From assembly GCF_022829635.1 (NCBI RefSeq), contig NZ_JAKSYO010000150.1, positions 1 through 64,000 on the forward strand: a stretch of DNA of 64,000 nucleotides, in the 5' to 3' direction. Position numbers and translations under genes: made by a program. Source of the stretch: Methylobacterium sp. E-066. Lineage in GTDB: Bacteria; Pseudomonadota; Alphaproteobacteria; Rhizobiales; Beijerinckiaceae. Shown one piece after another: positions 36,522 through 42,734 of this stretch. Numbering within the stretch: the stretch's first letter is position 1; the number at the start of each line of letters is the position of its first letter. The notes beneath the pieces are model-generated. The model did not search any database, was not told where the DNA came from, and saw only the letters and a program-made list of their open reading frames with translations.

Positions 36522-36881
36522 TCAGGGCTCGGGCGCGCGGTCCAGCTCGGCCCGGCAGGCCGCAACGAGGTCGGCCAAGCGCTCGTGAACGGTCCGCCAG
36601 ACGTTGTCCAGCATGACCCGGTGATAGCCGTGACGGTAGACGTTGCCCGCGTCTGCGATGTCGCGCCACGGCACGTTCGGGTGCCGCGCCCGCATCTCGT
36701 CCGTCAGACGGCGGCTCGCTTCCGAGATGATTTCCAGGCAGCGAACCACGGCATAGTTGGTTCGCAGATCCGCCTCGAACGCCTCGAAAGTCATCCCCGC
36801 AACGAAATGCTCGGCGGACCGGGCGTTGACGATGATGTCCTCGCACGCGTCCAGCGCCCGCTCAGAAGGCTGAAACGGCAT
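36522..36881 (-). CDS. hepT: HepT-like ribonuclease toxin (DUF86)
   Basis: A 119-residue helical HEPN protein, partner of the upstream nucleotidyltransferase gene, which it overlaps by 20 bp. Motif region WRDIADAGNVYRHGYHRV (72-89): the H84-x-Y86 pair is present, but position 79 before N80 is Gly where many HepT proteins have Arg (R-N-x3-H-x-Y). HepT is an RNase toxin that MntA inactivates by adding AMP to the Tyr. Order mntA-hepT fits. ATG 36881 was chosen because it begins MPFQPSERALDACEDI. Confidence 0.84.
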   Translation of the reverse strand: MPFQPSERALDACEDIIVNARSAEHFVAGMTFEAFEADLRTNYAVVRCLEIISEASRRLTDEMRARHPNVPWRDIADAGNVYRHGYHRVMLDNVWRTVHERLADLVAACRAELDRAPEP

Positions 36882-37158
36882 CGCGCTCGGCCCTCTTCCG
36901 GACGCGTTCCTTGAGGCCCTGGCGGTCCGCCACGTCGACCGGAACCGGGAACAGGTCGTCAATGAACCGGCACAGGCCCACATAGGTGAACAGGTCACGT
37001 ACCCGCTCCGGGTCGATCTCGATCATCACATCGAGGTCGCTGTCAGACCGGGCCTCGCCGCGGGCGACGGAGCCGAACAGAGCCGCGTGTCGGACGCCGC
37101 GGCGGCGCAACTCCGCCTCGTTGGCACGCAGGATGGCGAGGGCGTCGTGGCTGTCCAT
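36862..37158 (-). CDS. mntA: MntA-like minimal nucleotidyltransferase antitoxin
   Basis: A 98-residue minimal nucleotidyltransferase. ALFGSVARGEARSDSDLD matches GS-x10-D-x-D exactly (G29 S30, D41, D43), the catalytic signature of MntA, which AMPylates HepT. ATG 37158 begins MDSHDALAILRANEAELRRRG. The 3' end overlaps hepT by 20 bp, giving translational coupling. The pair sits between polA and udgX on the same strand. Confidence 0.87.
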   Translation of the reverse strand: MDSHDALAILRANEAELRRRGVRHAALFGSVARGEARSDSDLDVMIEIDPERVRDLFTYVGLCRFIDDLFPVPVDVADRQGLKERVRKRAERDAVSAF

Positions 37159-37274
37159 GGCAGAGGGGCCGGGCGGATGCGATCGGCAGCAGGTTAACAG
37201 AAACTGGGCGATAGGGCGCCAGCCCCGATATCCGCATACACACCAGGTTGGCGAGGCACAGCAGCGATGGTCGA

Positions 37275-38894
37275 TCACGCGGCCAATTCGCGCCCGATCT
37301 CCTCCACCCGGCGCAGGTCGTCCACGAAGGCCGCGTAGGCCTCCGCCTTGGCCTCGTCGGGCAGGCGCAGCAGGTAGGACGGGTGGACGGTGATGAAGCC
37401 CTGGAAGCGGTTGTCGAGCCGATCGAACCGGAACGGGCCGCGCCCCCGCGTGATCGGAACCGCCTTGCCGGTGAGCGCCAGCACGGCGGTGGCGCCGAGC
37501 GCGACCACAAGCTTCGGGGCCACGAAGTCGAGCTCCCGGTCGAGCCACCAGCGGTAGTGGCTGACCTCCCCGGCCGTGGGCTTCTGGTGGATGCGGCGCT
37601 TGCCGCGCTCCTCGAACTTGAAATGCTTGACCGCGTTCGTGAGGTAGCTCGCCCCCCGGTCGATCCCGGCCTCCGCCATGGCCCGCGAGAGCAATTGCCC
37701 CGCCGGCCCGACGAAGGGTCGGCCCTGCCGGTCCTCCTGGTCGCCCGGCTGCTCGCCGACGAAGGCGATGGTCGCGCCGACCGGCCCCTCGCCGAGCACG
37801 GCCTGCGTGGCGCCCGGGACCAGCGGCTCGGTCCGCTTGATGATCGCGTTCAGCTCGTCGAGGGTCTTCGGATCCTGGTCGGCCATGGCGGCGACGGCGC
37901 GGGCGGGTTCGCGGCGTGTGGGCAAGGTCGGCTCCCTCTCGATCATGGCTTCGGTCCGCCCCGCCGCCGCCCGGACGAGGGCGGGGATCGCGGCGGTCTC
38001 GGGCATGTTGCGCCAGTATTTTTTGGGCATCTCCGCCCGCATCGCCCGGAGATTGGTGCGGGCCGGGTTGAACGTGCTCTCGTAGTAGGTCTGCCAGCCG
38101 GCCTCGAAGCCGTCGCCCTCGGGCAGCGCCGCCCGGTCCCCGGGTGGGCCGTAGGTCAAGGTGTCCGTATCCCAATGCGCCGAGCCGTCGGGCGTCAGGA
38201 TCGACCAGCGCATGCCGCGAAAGCGCGCGACGAAGAACGGCGCGGCCGCCTCCAGGATGTGATGGTCGGGCTCGAACCACGCCACGAAATGCTCGCCGCC
38301 CGAATCCTCGGCGCGGCGGAAGCGCAGGAACGCGTGCATCTTGTGCAGGTCGCGCCCGATCGCCTTCGCCATCCGGTGCAGGCGATGGACCAGCGGATCG
38401 CTGCCGACCTCCATCAGGTGCCGCTCGCCCTGGCAGACCCGCCAGATCAGGGCGTAGAGCAGGCCGTAGCGCTCGGGATCGCGGTGCGGGATCACCTGGG
38501 GGATCAGGCCGGCGACGGCTTTGGGCAGGGCGAGCGGTGCGCTTGCAGCCTGAACCGACTCGGCGCCGAACAGACCGGGCGAATCCGTCACCGACCACGC
38601 CACCGCCTCGGGGGGGACGCCCTGCGCGACGAGGCGGCGCGCGGCATCGCGGAAGCCGGTGAGATCGGCACCCGGACGCAGGAGGATGCTCTGCGGCCGA
38701 CGCGCATCCCCTCCCCCCATTGCGTGGGAGGGTGGGCCTCGCGTCAGCGAGGGTCGGGAGAGGGGCAGCGCGACGTTCGTGGATGGGGCAATCGTAGCGC
38801 ACTGTCTGGAATCGTCGCTCCCCTCTCCCGACCCGCTTCGCGGGCCACCCTCCCCCGCAGAGGGGGGAGGGAAAATCGCGGTTCCGGCCTTCAT
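37275..38894 (-). CDS. udgX: UdgX-family uracil-DNA glycosylase with N-terminal DUF4130 domain
   Basis: Up to 539 residues. DUF4130-type domain about 75-320 (QVIPHRDPERYGLLYALIWRV, HKMHAFLRFR, HILEAAAPFFVARFRGMRW); C-terminal UDG family-4-like domain about 355-539 with GEQPGDQEDRQGRPFVGPAGQ, the UdgX hallmark KRRIH (H436) and HPSYLLR. In mycobacterial UdgX this His binds DNA covalently after uracil excision. Start ATG 38894 overlaps the radical-SAM stop (TGATG). Residues about 8-63 are encoded by a palindromic repeat; ATG 38720 (MGGGDARR) is the alternative start that avoids it. The conserved fold begins at about SILLRPGADLTGFRDAARRL. Confidence 0.9.
   Translation of the reverse strand: MKAGTAIFPPPSAGEGGPRSGSGEGSDDSRQCATIAPSTNVALPLSRPSLTRGPPSHAMGGGDARRPQSILLRPGADLTGFRDAARRLVAQGVPPEAVAWSVTDSPGLFGAESVQAASAPLALPKAVAGLIPQVIPHRDPERYGLLYALIWRVCQGERHLMEVGSDPLVHRLHRMAKAIGRDLHKMHAFLRFRRAEDSGGEHFVAWFEPDHHILEAAAPFFVARFRGMRWSILTPDGSAHWDTDTLTYGPPGDRAALPEGDGFEAGWQTYYESTFNPARTNLRAMRAEMPKKYWRNMPETAAIPALVRAAAGRTEAMIEREPTLPTRREPARAVAAMADQDPKTLDELNAIIKRTEPLVPGATQAVLGEGPVGATIAFVGEQPGDQEDRQGRPFVGPAGQLLSRAMAEAGIDRGASYLTNAVKHFKFEERGKRRIHQKPTAGEVSHYRWWLDRELDFVAPKLVVALGATAVLALTGKAVPITRGRGPFRFDRLDNRFQGFITVHPSYLLRLPDEAKAEAYAAFVDDLRRVEEIGRELAA
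38708..38871. repeat. Two-armed palindromic repeat inside 5' end of udgX
   Basis: Arms 38708-38765 and 38820-38871 are inverted: both end CGGGAGAGGGG on the inner side and have CCCTCCCCCC at the outer end, with a GGGAGGGTGG block between. About 54 bp separates them. Each arm can fold on its own (for example CCCGCTTCGCGGG in the right arm). It resembles the 18021-18114 element in layout and in the GGAGAGGG word. Confidence 0.75.
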
Positions 38895-40105
38895 CAAAAC
38901 AGGCTCAGCTGCCGCGCTGGCTCGACCAGGCGTTCGCGCAAGTCGAGCCGGTCGGTGAGCCCGACCGGGCGGTGATCGGCGGCGATCAGGAACGGGCGCG
39001 CCCGCTTCAGCCCCGAGGTCAGCCGGGCGACGTCGTCGAGGCGCAGGGTCGCGTGGCGGCGCGCCGTGATGATCTTATCGACCGCCTTGGCCCCGAGGCC
39101 CGGCACCCGCAGCAGCCATTCCCGGTCGGCCTTGTTCACGTCCACGGGAAACTTTTCGCGGTGCTTGAGCGCCCAGGCGAGCTTGGGGTCGATGTCGAGG
39201 GCGAGCATGCCACCCTCAGAGGCGTCGGCGACTTCGTCGGGGGTGAATTCGTAGTACCGCAACAGCCAATCGGCCTGGTATAGCCGGTGCTCGCGCTGGA
39301 GGGGCGGCGGCTTCGGCGGCAGGATCGCCGAGCCGTCCGGGATCGGGCTGAAGGCCGAGTAATAGACCCGCTTCAGGCCGACGCTGCCGTAGAGATGCGC
39401 GCTCTTGCGGATCAGGGCCTCGTCGGTGGTGGCATCGGCCCCGACGATCACCTGGGTCGAGTGCCCCGCCGGGGAGAAGCGCCGCTTCTCGGCTTTGGCC
39501 TCGACGATGCGCTCGCCGATCTGCGCCATGGCGTTCTGGATCGCGGCGCCGTCCTTCTCGGGGGCGAGGCGCTCCAGGCTCGCCTCGGTGGGCAATTCGA
39601 CGTTGATCGAGAGCCGGTCGGCGTAGAGGCCGGCCTCCTCGATCAGCCAGGGGCTCGCCTCGGGGATCGACTTGAGATGGATGTAGCCGGCAAAGCCATG
39701 GTCGCGCCGGAGCGACTTCGCCACCCGGGTCAGCAGCTCCATGGTGTGGTCGGGCGACTTGATGATGCCGGACGACAGGAACAGGCCCTCGATGTAGTTG
39801 CGCCGGTAGAAGTTGAGGGTGAGGTTCACGACCTCCTCGACGGTAAACTTCGCCCGCCGCACGTTCGAGGATCGCCGGTTGATGCAATAGGCGCAGTCGA
39901 ACAGGCACCAGTTGGTCAACAGGATCTTCAGCAGCGAGACGCAGCGCCCGTCCGGCGTGTAGGCGTGGCAGATGCCCGCCCCGGTGGTTGAGCCCAGCCC
40001 ATCCTTGCCGGCCGCGCGCTTCGGCGCCGCCGAGGAGGCGCAGGAGGCATCGTACTTGGCGGCATCGGCCAGGATGCGCAGTTTCTTGGCCAGGGTTTCA
40101 TCCAT
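38894..40105 (-). CDS. Radical SAM protein, putative DNA modification/repair, UdgX partner
   Basis: A 403-residue radical SAM enzyme of the family always found beside UdgX/DUF4130 genes. The 4Fe-4S motif is C67-L-F-D-C71-A-Y-C74. Three more Cys (C22, C46, C55) lie before it. The C-terminus has a helix-hairpin-helix DNA-binding motif (LLRVPGLGAKAVDKIITAR). DNA lesion or base chemistry is inferred from family context; the reaction is unknown. ATG 40105 fits family starts (KKLRILADAAKYDASC). No Shine-Dalgarno lies between the LexA box and the ATG, so a leaderless message is possible. Confidence 0.92.
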   Translation of the reverse strand: MDETLAKKLRILADAAKYDASCASSAAPKRAAGKDGLGSTTGAGICHAYTPDGRCVSLLKILLTNWCLFDCAYCINRRSSNVRRAKFTVEEVVNLTLNFYRRNYIEGLFLSSGIIKSPDHTMELLTRVAKSLRRDHGFAGYIHLKSIPEASPWLIEEAGLYADRLSINVELPTEASLERLAPEKDGAAIQNAMAQIGERIVEAKAEKRRFSPAGHSTQVIVGADATTDEALIRKSAHLYGSVGLKRVYYSAFSPIPDGSAILPPKPPPLQREHRLYQADWLLRYYEFTPDEVADASEGGMLALDIDPKLAWALKHREKFPVDVNKADREWLLRVPGLGAKAVDKIITARRHATLRLDDVARLTSGLKRARPFLIAADHRPVGLTDRLDLRERLVEPARQLSLF

Positions 40106-40106
40106 C

Positions 40107-40121
40107 GAACAGACAATGAAC
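40107..40121 (-). promoter_or_regulatory. LexA (SOS) box of alphaproteobacterial type
   Basis: On the minus strand GTTC-ATTGTCT-GTTC (plus strand GAAC-AGACAAT-GAAC), an exact match to the alphaproteobacterial LexA consensus GTTC-N7-GTTC. It ends 1 nt before the radical-SAM ATG, where LexA would cover the promoter/start region. It predicts DNA-damage induction of the radical-SAM/udgX operon. The divergent BrnA-like gene starts 104 bp away. Confidence 0.72.
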
Positions 40122-40225
40122 GACACGCCCGAAGAGGCAAGACCGACCCGCGCCCGGCCCCCGTCCGCGATGCCGCACCCCGGGGTAAACAGTACTTCGC
40201 GCACGATTCCGCCAAGGAGGCGCCC

Positions 40226-40480
40226 ATGCAGGACACAGCGCAATCACCGGATCGCCCAGATCCCGGCTACACGCAGGACGATTGGGATGCGGTCTGCGAC
40301 AATCCCGTGATGACCGACGCGGAACTGGCCGAACTGCGACCGGCGAGTGCGGTGCCGGAGGTCTTCCGTCTGCTGCCGAAGCGCGGACGGCCGAGCGCCG
40401 AAGCGGCCGAAGGCTCGGGCCTGATCGATCACTCCACCTCGTCCGGGTCGGCATCGACCACCCGGCGGGCGAGGTCATAG
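40226..40480 (+). CDS. Truncated BrnA-like antitoxin protein
   Basis: An 84-residue protein with an excellent AAGGAGG 6 nt before ATG 40226. Residues 16-55 (DDWDAVCDNPVMTDAELAELRPASAVPEVFRLL, then KRGRP) resemble the linker region of BrnA-type antitoxins. The ribbon-helix-helix part that normally follows RGRP is absent. The last 17 residues (Ser/Thr/Arg-rich) are read antisense through the 3' end of recX (52-bp overlap). No BrnT toxin gene is near. Either a decayed antitoxin or a solo protein. Confidence 0.6.
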   Translation: MQDTAQSPDRPDPGYTQDDWDAVCDNPVMTDAELAELRPASAVPEVFRLLPKRGRPSAEAAEGSGLIDHSTSSGSASTTRRARS

Positions 40481-41025
40481 GAAAAGCCGGCCCGGGCCAG
40501 GGCGCCGAGGTCGCGGTCGCGGTAGAGCTCCCGCGTGTCGGGCCGGCGATGCGTGCCGAGGCGTCGCCGCTTGGCGTAGGCGCGGGCCGCCTGCAACTCG
40601 ATATCGGCGGCCTCCGCCTCAGGGATCGCCTCGCGCTCGGCCCGCATCGTGGCCTCGACCACGTCGCGGGGCACCCCCTTGGCGGCGAGCTTCGCCGCGG
40701 CGCCCCGGCTCGACGTGCCGCGCCGGCGCAGCGTGGCGAGCCGGGTATCGGCGAAGCGGACATCGTCCACCAGGCCGGCCGAGACCGCCCGCGCCACGGT
40801 GGCGGCGATCATCTCGGCGAAGGCGGACGGATCCTCGCCGCGCAGACGGGCGCGCTTGTCGACGCGCCGGCTCAGGGTCCGGCGCAGCATCTCGGTCGAG
40901 GCGCTGTAGCGCTCCAGGTAGTAGAGCGCGACACGCTGCAGCCAGGCCGCGCTGACCGGGCCGGGCGGCCGACGCTCCGTAGTGCGGGTTCCTGGCCCGG
41001 ATTCTGCAACGTTTGGTGGTTTCAC
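40429..41025 (-). CDS. recX: Regulatory protein RecX
   Basis: A 198-residue modulator that inhibits RecA filaments. Three-helix RecX repeats: WLQRVALYYLERYSASTEMLRRTLSRRV, AFAEMIAATVARAVSAGLVDDVRFADTRL, RGAAAKLAAKGVPRDVVEATM, and a C-terminal repeat with DLGALARAGFSYDLARRVV. Start GTG 41025 with GAAGAA upstream. recA is not in the window. No LexA-type box is seen before it. Confidence 0.92.
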   Translation of the reverse strand: MKPPNVAESGPGTRTTERRPPGPVSAAWLQRVALYYLERYSASTEMLRRTLSRRVDKRARLRGEDPSAFAEMIAATVARAVSAGLVDDVRFADTRLATLRRRGTSSRGAAAKLAAKGVPRDVVEATMRAEREAIPEAEAADIELQAARAYAKRRRLGTHRRPDTRELYRDRDLGALARAGFSYDLARRVVDADPDEVE

Positions 41026-41069
41026 CGGTTCTTCACGATCTCGACAGGTTTGCGTTCCATGACGTGGGG

Positions 41070-42608
41070 ATGGAACGCGCGCAACGCGACAGGCTCGGCC
41101 ATGGTCCGGAGCATAGTCCTTCGCCCGATCTCACCCACGGCCCGTGGCGGCGACGCCTGCGCGTCGCGGCGACGATCCTGATGCGCCGCGAGTGGCTCCT
41201 CGTTCTGGTCGCCCTCGGGCTGGCCGCGGTCGCGGCCGGCATCGTCTATCTGTCGCGCCCGACCACCCTCACGGTGGCGGTCGGCCCCCAGGACGGGGCC
41301 GAGGCCACCCTGATCGAGGCCTATGCCAACGCCCTCGACCGGAGCCGCGAGGATGTCCGGCTCCGGGTCGTCCGCTTCAGCGACGTGCGCGACAGCGCCC
41401 TGGCGCTCCAGCGGAACCGCGCCGACCTCGCGGTGGTGCGGCCCGACGTGTTCCTGCCCGAGAACGGCCTGACCCTGGCAATCCTGCACGACGAGGCCCT
41501 GGTGATCGCGGCGCCGGAGGGGGCCGAGATCGAGGACGTTCCGGCGCTCGCGCGCAAGCGCCTCGGCATCGTCGTGCGCCACGGCGCCGATCTGCCGTTC
41601 CTGACGAACCTGCTCTCCTTCTACGATCTTTTGCCGGACAGCCCGGCTGAAGATCAGCCGGAGGGAAGCCACGCGGCCGGTGAGACGGAGATCGCGGCCG
41701 GCCACGTGCAGGTGGTGCCGCTGAAGATCGGCGACGTCACGGCGGCGCTTGCCGAAAAGCGCGTCGACGCGGTGGCGGTGATCGCGAGCCCCGCCTCGAA
41801 GACCGCCGGCGCGGTGGTGCGCGCCATCGAGCTGGGCTCCCCCGACCGCAAGATCGGCTTCGTGTCGATCCCGGACGGGGACGCGATCCTGCAGCGCTTT
41901 CCGGAATTGCAGGCGGTGACGATCCCGGCCGGGACCTTCGGCGGCCGCCCGAAGCGCCCGGACGAAGATGTCCGCACCGTCGGGGCGTCCTATCGCCTGA
42001 TGGCGCGGGGCTCGGTCAGCCGGGTCGCGATCGCCTCGGCAACGCAGCACCTGTTCGAGTGGCGCTCGCGGCTCGCCGCGGCGGCTCCCGCCGCCAAGCT
42101 GATGAAGGCGCCGGATTTCGACACCACGGTCGCGGCGACCTCGGCGCGCCTGCCGAACCATCCCGGCGCCGTCGACTATTTCGAGCGCGAGCAGCAGACC
42201 TTCCTCGATCGCTATGAGGATTACATCTACCTGCTCGCCTTCTTCGGCGGCACGATCGGCTCCGGCATCGCCTGGATCGGCCAGCGGCTGGCCCGCAAGC
42301 GCCGGGAGCGCATCGACATCGTGCTCGACCGCCTGCTCGACATCATGCGCGAGGTGCGGGCCGCCACCAGCACGGCCGAACTCGACGAAATCGCGATCGA
42401 GACCGACGGGCTCGTGGCCGATGTCGTCTGCTACGCCCGGGAGCGCAGCATCGACGCCCGGACGGTGAGCGCCCTGATCCTGGCGGTGGACGGCGTCCAC
42501 GCCGCCATCGCCGATGCCAGGCGGCGGGCCGAGGGTTCTACCCCCGGCGTGACCACCCGATCGCGCACCGGCCGGCTCCTGGCCCTCAACCTGCCGGCCG
42601 CGGAGTGA
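41070..42608 (+). CDS. Membrane-anchored TAXI-family solute-binding protein
   Basis: About 512 residues. TM near residue 41-60 (WLLVLVALGLAAVAAGIVYL), a TAXI-type periplasmic binding domain about 65-385 (LTVAVGPQDGAEATLIEAYANAL, ADLAVVRPDVF, GTFGGRPKRPDEDVRTVG), a second TM about 388-410 (LLAFFGGTIGSGIAWIGQRLA), then a cytoplasmic helical tail of about 100 residues with LDRLLDIMREVRAATST. TRAP-TAXI permeases are not adjacent. The two-TM layout looks more like a sensor or scaffold than a free binding protein. ATG 41070 has GTGGGG upstream; ATG 41181 is possible. Confidence 0.82.
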   Translation: MERAQRDRLGHGPEHSPSPDLTHGPWRRRLRVAATILMRREWLLVLVALGLAAVAAGIVYLSRPTTLTVAVGPQDGAEATLIEAYANALDRSREDVRLRVVRFSDVRDSALALQRNRADLAVVRPDVFLPENGLTLAILHDEALVIAAPEGAEIEDVPALARKRLGIVVRHGADLPFLTNLLSFYDLLPDSPAEDQPEGSHAAGETEIAAGHVQVVPLKIGDVTAALAEKRVDAVAVIASPASKTAGAVVRAIELGSPDRKIGFVSIPDGDAILQRFPELQAVTIPAGTFGGRPKRPDEDVRTVGASYRLMARGSVSRVAIASATQHLFEWRSRLAAAAPAAKLMKAPDFDTTVAATSARLPNHPGAVDYFEREQQTFLDRYEDYIYLLAFFGGTIGSGIAWIGQRLARKRRERIDIVLDRLLDIMREVRAATSTAELDEIAIETDGLVADVVCYARERSIDARTVSALILAVDGVHAAIADARRRAEGSTPGVTTRSRTGRLLALNLPAAE

Positions 42609-42734
42609 TGGCGCCCGTCCGCGCAGAAGCATCGGACCGTGGCCCAGGTGCCCTCCTGGCTACGAGCGGGCATCCGGGCCAGAGGAACCGCTGTGCGCGG
42701 CGCATCACCGCACGGCTGGCGGCGTAGGCATATC

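Noticed and set aside
34098..36914. A 938-codon plus-strand open frame
   Set aside because: Antisense to polA; composition-driven shadow rich in Arg, Gly and Asp with no recognisable domain.
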